From positions 100,981,587 through 101,043,586 of the forward strand of contig CM043966.1 of the NCBI GenBank assembly GCA_014529385.2: a stretch of DNA of 62,000 nucleotides, in the 5' to 3' direction. Position 1 is the stretch's first letter. Every line of letters starts with the position of its first letter. The stretch comes from Adiantum capillus-veneris. Its lineage: Eukaryota; Streptophyta; Polypodiopsida; Polypodiales; Pteridaceae. Under the pieces are notes generated by a model. The model was given only the letters and a program-made list of their open reading frames with translations. It was not told the origin of the DNA and ran no database searches. Both the position numbers and the translations under genes were made by a program. Positions 20,459-32,834 of the stretch are shown piece after piece.

Positions 20459-21902
20459 ACGGGTGTTGGGCATTTATGAGAAAGAGATTTTAATTGTTTT
20501 ACATGTCCAAGACACGTGGAAGAAATTTCTATTCGGGACTCCATTTATTTTACAAACATACCACCAAAGTCTCAAGAACTTCATGATGCAAACCGAGCTT
20601 TCTGAAAGACAAATGAGGTGGGAAAATTTTCTTTCTCTATTATATTTTCATATTGCTCACATTGGTAAACACAATCAAGTGGCCGATGCACTTTCAAGAT
20701 GACCAAAAGTTAATGCGGTGTCTATAGCAACTCACAATGATGTATCTTCTATGATAGATGAGTATGCTATTGACCCTAACTTTAAAGACACAAAGTCAGC
20801 CCTTGCTTTGGGGAAGAAAGAAGAACCATTCACCTTGCAGGATGGTTATCTTCTCCATGGAAATAGGCTAGATGCTACCCATTCCCTTCATGAGAAAGTT
20901 ATGTATGAATCCCATGCTCCTCCCTATGCGGGGTATAGAGGCATTCAACCTATTCTTCGAGGAGTAGAGGCATACTTCTATTGGCCTACCATGAAAGTGT
21001 ACATCCAAGAGTATGTTTCAAAATGTGTGGTATGCCAAAAGACTAAATATGATAGAGGGAAGCAACGTAGATTACTCCAGCCATTTCCAATCCCTAATTC
21101 ACCATGGGATAGTATATCCATGGATGTAATCTTTGGATTACCCAAGTCTATCCATGGGAATACGGGAATATGGACAATAGTCGACAGGCTTAGTAAACAA
21201 GCACACTTTATTCTTGTCAAAAAGACTATTAAGGCACACCAAATGGAAACATTCTTCATATTTCATATTTTCAAACACATGGATTTCCAACATCTATTGT
21301 TTCAGATAGAGATCCTAGAATGACCAGTAATCTTTTAAAAGGCCTCTTTGAAAATCTAGGTACAAGATTGAATTTCTCTCGGCCTATCACCCACAAACGG
21401 ATGGCCAAAGTGAGATAGCCAATCTTACGATACTCGATCTACTAAAAACTTATGTACAAAAGTAGATCAACGCTCACAATGGGAAAAGTACTTACCTCTT
21501 GAAGAGTATGCGTACAATAATATTGTTCATACTTCTACAGGAAAAGCACCTTTTGAAATCATAGAGGGAATACCTAAAAGTCTCTTGCTACTTAAAGTAC
21601 ATGGGAAGATCATCACTGCTGATGAGTATAGTCGTGACCTACAAGAATCTTTTCAAAAGATTAAGGAGGCTATATCTATCTCTCAACAAAGGCAAAAAGC
21701 TTCTACTGTTGACAAGCACAGAAGGGCCTTAATGTTCAAATATTGGGTCTTACTTACGTTTCCCAAGGCTCGATTGAGGCAAACGACATGCAAAAATCCT
21801 ACGGGCCATCAAAAGTATTATGCTAAACTAGCAAAAGGATACTATGGTACTTTTCAAATTCTGAAGCCAATCAATGATGCATTCGGGGTTCAAAACGACT
21901 AG
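20459..21902 (+). pseudogene. Element A: Ty3/gypsy pol remnant (RNase H end, integrase)
   Basis: Tail of an older element into which B inserted. It opens inside RNase H (YEKEILIVLHVQDTWKKFL, then HNQVADALSR, typical for Ty3/gypsy). After one TGA at about 20700 comes the linker and the integrase zinc region (H and CVVCQKTKYDRGK), then the core with WDSISMDVIFGLPKSIHG and, in a shifted frame near 21290, [10 protein letters not shown]. After further shifts the C-terminal block FPKARLRQT and YYGTFQILKPIND ends at 21902. At least three frameshifts are needed. I see no chromodomain, polypurine tract or LTR after it that I can define. Confidence 0.75.
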
Positions 21903-24900
21903 GTCAAAAACTCACTACTGTTAATAATCGTGATTTTTTCATTTCATCAAAAGTGAGATTTGAGACCATAAGCATGTGTGCTTAGGTCTTATATACTTGT
22001 CCTAGAAGTTTCATAATATTTGGATGAGTGACTAGCTTTTGGTGATTTTGGTCATTTGAGTGTAGCTTGTGTTAGATGTGAGTTGTCTATTGTTTTCCAA
22101 GAGATTGACACCCTCTTGTAGCCTCTATGTACTAGTCAATTCAGCTTCGTCCTAAGGATTGACAATTATCTTTCTGGTTCTCGCTATGTCTGCAATAAGA
22201 TAGGAGTGAGGTTAGAAACCCTTTCCACAGTTTCCAAAACTAGGAAACCTAATCTAATGGACTTATGGGTACGACTCTTTCAAACTGGCTCAAAATATTG
22301 CCGGTACCAAATCCCCTAGCTCTAACACATTGTCATGTACATGATTGGCTCTCTAGATGATGTAGCATCTCCACGTGGCACATAGTGCCATGTGCACGTG
22401 ACAATTGTTCATCTTTGCAATCCTTGGTCATGGGACATTTATTTGATACTTTTTTTTAGCATTAAGAACATGTCTATGGAGTATGGTTGCTTAACCACGG
22501 GTCCTAATGGAGGTTCAACCAGCCTCCTACACACTCTTCTTACTATAAGCTAGTGATGACATGCCCTCATGGCATGGTGTACAAGCAACACGATTCTAGT
22601 TTGTATAGCTGACATAGGCTTCCAAAGCATCGGGAACTTGACAAAAATTGAATATTCTTTTTTGTCATTGTTTCGTAGAATTGTCCAACATGATGTCCTA
22701 CAAAGATTACTTTAAGTAGTGTCTTGTTTTTTTCTTGTTGTTTCTAAGGTAATTACTACTATTGGCGATTGGACTTGTCAAATTCCTTCATCACTCTTTG
22801 TGGCCCCAGATCTTTGGACTTGTTATGCAACCAAGATCTGAAAGGGTGTGAAGATCATCTCCTAGGTGTTCCACCTAAATGAAGGGAGAGAGGCCTTCTT
22901 TGTGGTTGCAATAAAAGTAAAGATAGGTCAGGATGTGAAATGAAAGGTAAGTCTCCATCATGCACTGAGAACAACAAAATATCCCCAACCGAACACAGCA
23001 CTAAGGTTTCTTTTAGAAAGCCAAAAAAGTAGGGTCTTATACGGAGTTGCACTTTCAAAAAATTAAAAAATTAGGGTCTTTTTCTCGTGCTACTCAAGAG
23101 TCAAGGGAGCTTCTCTTAGAATTTTTTTATACATTGCACCCCTTGCAATCCATATGTAGCACATTTTGTGTGGGCTCGACACCTTAGCAACTTTCCTCTA
23201 TTCACTCCCTCTCACATTGCATGTGTAGGATCCCTTGTCCAATCTGGAACCACCAAGCCTCTCAAGACCCATGGGGGCCTTCTCTTGAACCCTGGGGGGA
23301 TGTCACGGCACCGTGGCAACCCCTTGGGTGCATGTCCTCCTCAAAAAAAAACATTGAAGTCAGGTGCCTGAGGGAACCATGGGAACACCCCCCTAGACAA
23401 TGCCACATCATCACTACCAAGCGCAATCGCTAACCATTGTCATCCAATACCGATGCCGTAGGAATTGCCAAAATCCGCCATCTACAACCACCACGGTTGT
23501 CGCAAGCAGCGCCCGCACGGGCTCACCATAGCCAAGCCAAGGAGAGCTCCCCTCTCCAATACATATACAGTGAACCATTAGGAGGTGGCTCCTCATGTGG
23601 GTTTAATGGCTTTGACATGTGGAAGTCGCCAGTGCAATGCACCCCTCAAAGCTTCATATACTTCAAAAAAATAAAAATAAAAACTCTTTTTCTTTCATTC
23701 TCCTTTGCTTGTAACTCCCTACCCAATGATCCGGTGCCGAGCTGTCAAGTTCTAGTGAAACCCCGGCTAATTGGCTTTGAATCCTGAGAACTTTGTTGTG
23801 CTTGGACATTGTCGGGCCCTTCAACTGAGCCGACCAAACTTGAGAAAAGTTATCAAATTACACCTCTCGGCTGGCAACTGCCGCCAACTTCATCTATATC
23901 TAACTTCCCATGCCTCCGATTGATGAGTTGTCACTTCCTACTAACTCCACATAGTGCATGATGTTCCCCAAAACCTAGCCAATGCAAAAAATCCCCTCAG
24001 TATATGGCACATTTATCGATGCAATCAAGTGGGCACATTACTGGGCCCTTACCATCTTTCCATTGGCCATAACTTGCTTAATTGGGATCTGATTGGCAAT
24101 TGAAAAGGATTGGCATGCTCCACAACTCAAGACTTCACATTTACCTGCTAAAACTAGCCCTGGCCATCTGTCCCCATTGCCTTGTCCATCAAAAATCTAC
24201 AATGCATTCCATATTTAGACAACCTTAACTTGCAAACCGTGGCTGCGTTTGAGGAGCCGTCTAGACCGGCTTCTAGAAAACTTCGAAATACTACATTCCA
24301 AGCCAAAAGACCAGTACTGTGGATATCCTCCCCTACCATCACATCTGGCCCATTTTTGGAGCCCTTTAGGCCTAGAAAACCACATTATACATACATTCCA
24401 GTTGCACCTTGCCTGCCCAGGCCTTACATATCAGCTTTAGCACTTTATCCCTCATCTCTCAGCATATCTAGCCCTGCACAGCACATCTTTTGGCATCGAC
24501 CATCTTTGCTTGTACCAGCGTGCATTCAAAGGGTATTAAAAAAACCCCTTTACATGCTTAAGGTAATAAAATTAGGGGTTTAGTCCAAAATCAATTTAAA
24601 AACCCATTCTGTTAATATAATCTTGAAAAGAATTAAAATTTTGGCAATTAAAAAATCCATTCATTTGAACTCACGTGGTAACTTACATGTGTAAGAGGTG
24701 AATCCCCCCCCCCCCCCCCCCCCCCCCCCGGCCCCGGCCCCGCCCCGCAGGTAGATTCACACCTGGCTTTTGGGAGAAGAGCGTTTGGTTGTAGTGTACT
24801 TAGGGCCTTGCTTTTGGGAATCCTTTGTATTGTTTAAAAAAGTTATGAGGATTGGTCTCTGGAGAGCATTTTGATGAAAAGTCTCAGAGAACTAAAGCCT

Positions 24901-25755
24901 TGGGGGGTTGTACCTTTGCGAAGTGATAGTAAAGAAATATTGGAAGGGGTGCTTGTCTTTGGGGCCAGTGCATTTGGGAATGAAACATATATATATATAT
25001 ATATTCAAGTTCAATTCATGTGTTTCTATTGATTTCTCACTTGGAGTGTTTGAGCCTATAACAAGAGCACTGGTGTGATGACCGGGCATTACTAAGTGAT
25101 TTATAGTCACAACTTTGGGCTAGTTGCCAGAATCGCAACATTACAATTTTTGAGCGTCCCCCTTGCACACAAAGTGGCAATAGTGGGAGGTTGGCTAGCC
25201 CACAGGGGGCTCCCCTTAGTTTGCATTGGGCATGGGCATCAAGTAGAGACTCCATCATAATTCATTGCTTATGGGATTTCCAACAGATATGATGCTTTGC
25301 TCAAGATTCTTCGTGTGATGTCTTCCATTGTTCCAAACACGATCATCAATTGGGCACCAACAATGTGGTCAACTGGCTAAAGGAAAGCAATAATCTATGA
25401 GACAAAGCAATGCAACCTAGACATTAGACTTCACGCAGGGTGCGTGAGTGGTGGCATCTACCAATCTTCTCCCTAGTGACATAGATTCAGGTTAGAGACG
25501 TTACAATATAGAAGCGGATCAATGGAGCCTGCGCCTCTAGGTGATTTAAAGGGCATAGTGTTACCATGTCTTTGAGGGACAACCCGAGCCACGAACACTG
25601 CCAATTCAAGCATTCTGGCTTGATCTCATATAAACATTCAAAGGATAGTCCAATATGGCAAGGCACCTCCAACAAGGCTGATAGACAGTGCCAGGATTTC
25701 ATTAGTTTATGGTGGCCATGCCTATCTTTTCACAATGGGACATGTTGTGCATTGG
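21903..25755. other. No recognisable gene; probable decayed repeat DNA
   Basis: About 3.9 kb with only short, unconvincing ORFs. The left part may hold the 3' untranslated region and an LTR of element A, but I find no second copy here to define it. A poly-C run lies at 24704-24729 and a short (AT)n near 24987-25003. Confidence 0.5.
24704..24749. repeat. Poly-C run with GGCCCC repeats
   Basis: 26 consecutive C followed by GGCCCCGGCCCCGCCCCGC. Strongly strand-asymmetric and able in principle to form i-motif or G-quadruplex structures. It stands out in AT-rich DNA and may have an uncertain length. Confidence 0.9.
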
Positions 25756-25960
25756 CACTATAGGCCTCTTGTTTGGCATTTCCCCCTCCCATTATTTGAT
25801 GACACCATTGTTGGGATTAAAGTTTAAGTGGTCAATCGCCCATCGTGGACACACACATACCGATCACATAATTTATACATAGTCCATTTGGCAAATTTTC
25901 ATGGTTCATTGGTGTCGAGTGATGTACATATATCCATATTTTCAAGAGATTCATCTAAGT
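25756..25960 (+). mobile_element. hAT-related repeat copy h1, left part
   Basis: Matches 51308-51515 of copy h2 from GCACTATA onward. It stops at the target duplication TAAGT (25956-25960), where chromovirus D is inserted, and resumes at 48893. The region is noncoding in both copies. Confidence 0.7.
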
Positions 25961-26408
25961 TGTAAGATCGCCAATTTTTGGGTCTCTTTTAAAAATAAGA
26001 AAAATAACTTTAAATATCTATTTCATCGAATTTTTGGAAAGACATAATTATGTCGGGATGTTATGGTGTGACGTAGTTTAGCTACAGTTTTCATTAGTTG
26101 GTTAGATAATGTTGGATGGTCAAATTTAATGTAAAAATTGAATGGTAAGTGGGAGACTTGACCACTAAAAAGCAAAGGCTTGTTTTAGTAAAGAAGGAGT
26201 CTTTCTTTTAAAAAAGGGGAGGAGGAGCTTAGTTTAGGACTCTTTTCTTGGGAGCCAAGCTTCTTTTTAGAGTCTCTAAATCGCGCGTTGAAATCCCTGT
26301 CCTCAAAAAAAAAGAAAAAAAAAAGAAAAAAAACAAGCTACGAACGTGCGCGAACTTGTCTCTCCTTGCCTCACTCTATTCTTAGCTAGTGCTTTTGGCC
26401 TTGGGAGC

Positions 26409-26418
26409 CTATATAAAG
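26409..26418 (+). promoter_or_regulatory. TATA box, 5' LTR of element D
   Basis: CTATATAAAG after GGGAGC. Two counterparts are found in the 3' LTR (about 36418-36427 and 36924-36933) because that LTR has an internal duplication. Confidence 0.6.
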
Positions 26419-27292
26419 ACCTCTCTTCTTTCACTTTGAGGGGGGATGGATACACTCTCAGACGCGGAAGCTCTGTCTCTTTGACGTCAGAATTACTTAT
26501 CTATTATACGGAGTGGTGCAATCTCTTCATCACCATCTCCATAAACTCTTCTCTCTCGTGAAGAAGAAGAAGAAGGATACTCTCTCTCTCTTTGCTTATT
26601 ATCTTCTCTCTCGTTTCACGGTGTAAATGCTCTCCGGAAGTTTTCGTGGCGAATACCTCTATGTAGCTCTTATCACCACTCTCTTGCGGCAAAGCAAGAA
26701 TCCTTCCGACAACCCCAAATCAATCCAAAAGCACACTGAGAAACCATAAACTTCATAGTCATCATCTCTCTCTCTCTATGTCATTTTTTTTTCTACGTAG
26801 TCACCCTCTCGGTGATTGTTTTTGGTATACAAGTGTATGTACGGATTTACCAAGTACATATGAGATTGCCTCATGATTTTTTCATCATGTTTTACACGGT
26901 CACTTATGCACATGATGCGTTATAGACACACACATGCATAAAGAAGCATTTTTTTTTCGTTTCACGTCAAAGAAGCGGTAGGAATACTGTTCTGGTCATA
27001 AATCACAAACTGTTATGAATCAGCCTGAATCCTTTATACCATAGATAAAATACATCATTTAGAACATTTTCTCTCGTATGTGTCCTGTGAAAAACATGCA
27101 CGAGTTAAGAGATATGGTCAAAAAACAAGATTGTTGCTCCTTAGAGAACTACTATATAGATTCCCCGGATGGCGAACCCACTTAACCAGTTGAAAATCTT
27201 GATAAAACTTGATGATAAATGAATTTAAGTCTCCGTTATCATTTCGGAAATGCGAGTTTTTAATCACTCTAGTATCAGTTTTACCTACACGC

Positions 27293-27348
27293 GTATCTCC
27301 CTTTGATAGCACTCCTACACGCGTAGGAGTGCTATCAAAGGGAGATAC
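27293..27348. repeat. Perfect inverted repeat (26-bp arms, 4-bp loop)
   Basis: Arms 27293-27318 and 27323-27348 are exact reverse complements around ACGC. The matching site in the 3' LTR (about 37795-37830) has only the right arm. One LTR therefore gained a templated inverted copy after the element was made. Confidence 0.9.
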
Positions 27349-29025
27349 CATATGACGTCGTGAATTAACCGACCCATTTTGATATGTTTTATGGCTTGTT
27401 TTGGTGAGTCAATTTCAATTACTAGATGGTCCTAAACGTACATGAGAGTATATGGTTAAACATTCCGAACCGCATAGGCAAATATGAATAAAGTGACTTT
27501 CTTTGGAGGTTACCGTTTGTTGTGTGAGTATCATATGGTCAAAGTGACGTGATGGAGTGATAGTCTACATTATAGAGTTGAACTTGATACATTGGTTTGA
27601 GGTCAAACAGTTTCATTTGTATGTTTTGCATGCCCCCAAAAATGTCAAAAAAATTGTTTATGCATGTGTGTGAAGTTATGGTTTATGGTTGACCTAAAGG
27701 TCTAAGTTGTTTTTCATCATGATTATGGTGTTGGAATGTTATCATATGATGTATGGAAACTCATGGATTGGTGTGGATGCCTCATATGCATGGTTATGAT
27801 TGCTTTCCACCTTTTTAGATCAAAACTAGCTCTATGTGCTAGAGTGGTGAAGTGCGGATGTGATGCATCAACTTTGCATGGTTGGATGTTGTAAAAATTG
27901 GATTTTTATATCATGATTAGTCGCAGGTCATAATCTTTTTATGCATGAAAGAATCACATTTTAAGGGTCACATATGTGTAGACTCCGATTGATTCCAGGG
28001 GATATGCCAAACTCCAATTGTGGGAGTTGGTTCGGTGTGATTATGATTTATGGTTAAGGGCTGAGATTCCCTCATGGATTATGGTTGATATTCTTATGGT
28101 GTAAGTCGGTGTGGCTTATGACTTTTTTTTTTTTGAGTTATGCTGCCGAAATTTTTGCAGCCATGTTATGTTCTAAAGTGGTTATGTTGGATTGGTTGTA
28201 CCTCACCCAAGTAGGGTAGAGATCTCACCCGTGTGATGTGATTGGATGATGGTTTATGTTTTATGGTTTCTGGATTGGATCATGAAGTGATCAAGATGGC
28301 TTATGGTAGACGTATAAGGGTAGAGACCTTGTACAATCTAACTGTTTGGAAAAAGAATTTTTTGTGCATCTGGGAAGTGCTATTGTGATTGGACTCATGT
28401 GTTATGTTTCTCATGGCAGCATCGCTACAAGACTAGGATCACCTACATTGCTTAGCCTTAGAGTAAAGGGTCGCTGACCTAGGGCTTTGCTGGATCGGGG
28501 GTGTTGCCTAGGTCTTCTTCTTTTTGTTAGGCCCATCTACATGGTTAGTGCGTCGAGGGTTGAATGACCTACACGGCTAACGCGTCCAGGATCTTACCTT
28601 GGCTTGGCCTAAACACCCGATGCTGGGAATTGAAAAGGCATGTCCCCTAAACTGGTATGGTTGGTGTTGATATCTACCACCTGCTGGTATTTGGGATCCT
28701 TTCAGAGCTCGGGTTCATGGAGCGAGGCAAAGCAGCCTCACCTATGTCTGGCTCAGGTAGGATAGAGGTGTTCAGGCTCGCTCCCAGCGAATTGAAATTC
28801 TCTTTGTCCGTAGTAGAGAGGAAGTGGATGGGTGGACCGATCGATCCCTACACAGGGTCCGGTGCTCTCCTAGTTATTTTGTTATAAACGTTTTTTTGAT
28901 GTTATGGTATACCCAGATTTTGTCATTGAATTAATACATGGTTGCCTGATTCATTTAGATGGACATTTAAAGATGTTCTGTTGTCAATTTCTCATGTCTC
29001 TATGCACTCTATTTCACCCTCCACT

Positions 29026-29028
<3 letters not shown>

Positions 29029-29082
<54 letters not shown>
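29029..29082. repeat. (CT)n microsatellite in 5' LTR of D
   Basis: About 54 bp of CT repeats. The 3' LTR has the same feature at about 48579-48620. Confidence 0.95.
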
Positions 29083-29085
<3 letters not shown>

Positions 29086-29356
29086 CGCAATGCGGTGTAC
29101 ACATATATTCACCCTCCACCATGCTATATTTTTTCTTGAGTACGCTTTCATTCATAACACCCATTCAGGGGTTGTACTAGTCGCTAGGTACCTCTAGATA
29201 CAGTTCGGCTCATGGCCTAAACTCCATGCTTGGTCGAGTGCTGATAACTCCTCCCCTATAAAAATGCTTTCGTGACTCTGATATATATTGAAAATTGTAT
29301 AAAGGTGTAAATTGTATATTTTGTGCATAGACCCTTGCGGAGGGGTATCTCTCAAA

Positions 29357-29369
29357 AGGTATCAGAGCC
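29357..29369 (+). other. Primer binding site of element D (initiator Met tRNA type)
   Basis: AGGTATCAGAGCC two bases after the LTR end. The usual plant site begins TGGTATCAGAGC, so the first base is changed. Confidence 0.85.
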
Positions 29370-29622
29370 AATGCTTAAGGTTATAGGGATAGCCTAAAGT
29401 TTGATACTAGTTGGGTTAGTTATGCATCATGCACACATTCATGCATGCTGTTTGAGAAAGGATATTGTATTCATGATGCATTAATAAGTGACATTCGTTG
29501 TTGATGGTACTTGTTTGACTTGCCTTCTTGAGTGAAAGTGTTTGGTTTGAGTTATGGTAAAGTGATTGAAGTATTCAACAACGATGTTTTAATTTTGTTT
29601 TGAATGTTTGTTTGTAGAAACC

Positions 29623-30124
29623 AATGGCTCCCAGAGTGACGTATGAGTGCTTTAGCCAAGGGAATGAGGTTTTGACCATAGTGTTCAACAACATGGCGAC
29701 ATGATTTTCCATGGATGAACGAGAACTCTTTTACTTAGAAGTTGGGACCAAAGTCTTTGGCATACTAGGAAGCACAACTTGTTGGAAGAGTGTTGACCGT
29801 AGTTACCTTACCCGTCACCAGGAACCTGTCTGTCAATTCTTCATCTATATTGACGATAGTCCAAGAGATTGGTTTGCGAATCTCAGATCACTTCAACTCA
29901 AAATATGGCTAGGCCTAGGAGACATGTTCTACTATTTGGTGATGCGTTCCCAAATGTTAAGGATTGTCGAAGTTGCCAAGAAGTTTGAAGCTCTTGCAGC
30001 TGTCATAGGAAAAGAAAAGTTAGAAGATAACTACAGATCACGTAATCACGTGAGAGGTCTAAGAGAATACCCTGTTATGAGACTTAAAAGGATATTTAGA
30101 GAATTAGCTCCAAGACACCCATAA
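29623..30124 (+). pseudogene. Unrecognised ORF in the gag position of element D
   Basis: A short ORF (29623-29703, MAPRVTYECFSQGN...) is followed in another frame by 137 codons at 29711-30124. I see no zinc knuckle and no capsid motif that I recognise. The C-terminal part is basic and helical-looking (VEVAKKFEALAAVIGKEKLE). It sits where Gag should start, so it may be a badly decayed gag start or captured DNA. A GTAATG shortly after the ORF and a pyrimidine-rich tract ending TATAG before 30229 would fit an intron. Low certainty. Confidence 0.35.
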
Positions 30125-30228
30125 TATTGTAATGAAATCATAAAGATTAGATTTTGATAAATAAAACAAGCATAAACTTAGTTTTGATTCACATGTGTAC
30201 TAAGTTTTCTCTCTTTCTCTTACTATAG

Positions 30229-30687
30229 ATGGATCTTCTTAATTGTCTTGATGAACTCCCGAGTGATTTTACACGATGAATCTTTTTCAATTACGTGATT
30301 GGATGCAGTCTCCATTGGGGAATAGAAGTGAATCGAGTTTCAAAGGGGACTAGGGATTTCCTTATACCCAACACTTACGTAGCATGGGAGTTATATGTTG
30401 AAGCTCAGCCCGAACATCGAACACAAGTACCTAATAGATTCCTGACCAACCCACAGCTTTGGGTGAAGAAAAAGATCCAAGAAGGTGATATTAAAGTGCA
30501 AGGATATGTTCTTTACATTAACTTATGCTCTCTTTTCGACATACCGAGTCGTGAACTCATACTTAGTAAAAAGGTCCTTATGCTAAACCAAAGATACGGC
30601 TTTTGTGAGAAGGTCATAATCAAAATATGGAAGAAGCCAAATGAAGGCAACCAATTCTATGTTAGGAAAAAAGACGTAGCTAAATAG
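30229..30687 (+). pseudogene. Gene-like module 1, first part (F-box-like start?)
   Basis: In frame from ATG 30229 through one TGA (about 30277) to 30687. It starts MDLLNCLDELPSDFTR, recalling an F-box start (LP-x-D-xxxx-IF), followed by VNRVSKGTRDFLIPNTY. It aligns with module 2 (31948 on): LPS at the start, IPNT/VPNT, AW-xx-YV, then a hydrophobic block before IWKK/VWGR. Not retroviral. It is preceded by a tract ending TCTTACTATAG that looks like a 3' splice site. It ends at the LTR-like insert 30690-31395. Identity unknown; F-box is a guess from the first 15-25 residues. Confidence 0.4.
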
Positions 30688-30689
30688 AT

Positions 30690-31395
30690 AATTGAGTAGA
30701 TTACTTAATGGAGAGAGACAGATTTATATACACGAGATTATAGAGTAGAGAGAGAGAGAGAGAGTACACACGATATACGTGGTTCACCCAATGTGGGCTA
30801 CGTCCACGGGAAAGTAGCCACTCAATGGCTTTAGTACTTCAAAACAAGAAGTAGTTTACAAAGGGATTATACCCTTAATGGAGCTCGCGCCTTGCTTCAC
30901 TCTCACCACCTCACACTCACCTTGTTGCATCAGCTTCACACTATGAAATGTGTGTAGAAATGGCCTCCTTTTATAGGCCAAAAGGGCTGCCCTCTCTTAT
31001 GAGAGACAGCCATGTGTAGCCACCCTTGTGCGAATAAGTCCAAATCAGACCCTCCAATCCGCCCATGTGTGGCCGCCCTTGAGAAGACAAGTCCGCTTTT
31101 GAATTCGGCCACTGGCCACCGGCCATTGACTTCCGACCACCGGCCATTGACTACTGGCCACCGGCCAACCGACCGGTTGTTTTCCGACCACTTTTCGGCC
31201 GTCGTCCGGCCATAATATTCCGCCGAAAAAAAAGTCTCGGGGGCCTCCGTCCCCGAGGCCTTTAAAGTTGCCCCTGATTCTTGTCCGTGAAAATTTTGGT
31301 TTCCGGTGAGTGATTTTCCTTCACGCACGATGGCTTCTCCTCATAATGGGGGGCTTACAAATGTGCGCTTTTACCACAAAAAATTACAAGGGTAA
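30690..31395 (-). repeat. LTR-like insertion (probable solo LTR), minus orientation
   Basis: About 700 bp, unlike its surroundings. It has an (AG)n tract, the stretch ACGTGGTTCACCCAATGTGG with TACGTCCACGG that I associate with plant LTR leaders, a minus-strand TATA-like CTATAAAAGG (about 30970-30979), and GC-rich repeats of a CCACCGGCCATTGACT unit at 31100-31170. It splits module 1. The exact ends and target duplication could not be set; a start at TGTAAGCCCC near 31360 (minus) is possible. Confidence 0.45.
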
Positions 31396-31403
31396 ATCAG
31401 GCT

Positions 31404-31922
31404 CCATACTTAACATTCTATTTTGTACCCGAGGATTGGTTCAATAGAGTCTATGGACCCATTCTCAAGTAAAACCATCACAATGTTACGATTACCTTCG
31501 ATGACTACGAGAAACCAATGTGCATTAGTTACTTTTCTCGAGCACAACCGATAGCAGTGAACTCGAGTAGATATTTCTAGAGAAATGATGTAAATGAATG
31601 ACATGCTCATGTAAACTGTTTTAATGGATTACCACCTAAGGATGTGTCACGGGGGGAAGAATGGTCTAAAGAGAAAGACATGAATTTTAGTGCACAAGTT
31701 GAAGTGCTAAACTTTGACACCCGTGATGTGAATAGGTATAGGGGTAGAACCTCAGTTGTAGGAACCAAGAATTGGTTCATTGGACCCTTTCGTATTTATG
31801 TATCTCCCAAGAAACACTATATACCTTCTCGATATTCTATAATAAATTGGTTTTTATATAGCACATATTATTTTGAGGATATAATACTTGAGTTTGAATC
31901 TTGGTTTTATCCTTCTAACTGA
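31404..31922 (+). pseudogene. Gene-like module 1, second part
   Basis: Open in one frame with a few stops (YFVPEDWFNRVYGPILK, then NVTITFDDYEKPMCISYF), then an ORF from 31644 to 31922. The first half aligns loosely with module 2 near 32395-32530 (F-x-P-xx-W, N-x-NV-x-I, Y-xx-P-x-C), so it appears to be the continuation of module 1 beyond the LTR-like insert. No family recognised. Confidence 0.35.
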
Positions 31923-31947
31923 CATGAGTGATGGGATGTGTGTGTAG

Positions 31948-32834
31948 ATGATTGACACCTTACCTTCAGGGATATGGGCGGATATACTCTCTCGCCTTAT
32001 GGTGGAAGAGCATTTCCAAATTGGAGTGGAAGTTCAAAGACTTGTCACTACCACGCATAACGGAGAAGAAAGAAAAAGGTTGATGTCTACGGATTTCATT
32101 GTACCAAATACTTTGAGAGCTTGGTATCACTATGTTGCAGGGAATCCTGAGTTAAGACCACCCCAATATAAACCTTTGCCTCTTGGGTGTACCGAGTGGA
32201 TACATTCTACCTTGGGAAAGGAAATTGTTGTCACAAACCAAATATTGTAATAAATGCGTATGAGCTTACATTAAGACCAACAAAGGAAACATGGATAGCT
32301 AGAAACATATTACCCTTAGTGATGGCTACGGGGTGTTTCAACATTGTTATGTTTAATGTATGGGGACGATAGTGCGAGAATAATGATTGACATTTCTATA
32401 GTCCAATCCCTTGGAAGTTATTCTTTGACTTATTTAGAAGGTCATTAATCTACAACCCTCGCAATGTAAAGATTTTATACAATGCCTACAGCAGACCTCA
32501 GTGCCTTGCAGACTGTGCAAATATCCATAGCTCAGTTAGATGGGACACACCGGACGTGTTTCCAAAGGAATCTGCTTTCTTCGATGACTACTTCGAGTAC
32601 AAGAAGGTGATTATCCACACTGAAATGGGGGTTCCTGTAACAAATAAATCTCTTACTCAAGAATGGTATGACTCACATGTCAATGAAGAGATGTTCCAGC
32701 CGAAGATCGTAAAGGACTATTGGAATCAACCATCAGACATACTGAAGGAACATGAAAACTATGCTCCATTGGTGGAAGGATGTCACAATGGATATTACCA
32801 AGTACATTATGTTAGAGCCACTAGGATTTATTAG
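31948..32834 (+). pseudogene. Gene-like module 2 (homologue of module 1)
   Basis: It starts MIDTLPSGIWADILSRL at 31948, right after a GTGTGTAG that could be a splice acceptor. The start resembles an F-box, but the following residues do not complete a convincing one. FIVPNTLRAWYHYV follows, then a shift near 32230 and VMATGCFNIVMFNVWGR, two stops, and a last ORF that runs open from about 32395 to 32834. Two homologous modules side by side suggest a duplicated host gene or exon set carried inside element D. I find no Gag motif in the region. Confidence 0.4.

Larger units (their letters stand above)
25961..29354 (+). repeat. 5' LTR of element D
   Basis: 3394 bp. Compared with the 3' LTR it lacks an internal duplication (see 36085-37095), keeps about 375 bp (near 27925-28300) that the 3' LTR has lost, and has gained an inverted copy at 27293-27348. 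Point differences are also frequent, so D is older than B or C. Confidence 0.88.

Noticed and set aside
23168-24583. Overlapping ORFs of 60-133 codons in the 21903-25755 region
   Set aside because: No domains, several frames and both strands equally open because of local GC content; not supported as genes.
28942-29139. Ser/Leu-repeat ORFs at CT tracts (also 48383-48688, 50898-51179)
   Set aside because: Translation of (CT)n microsatellites.
30131-30228. GT...AG intron between 30124 and 30229
   Set aside because: A plausible acceptor and a weak donor are visible, but with no known protein to align it stays a note, not a feature.
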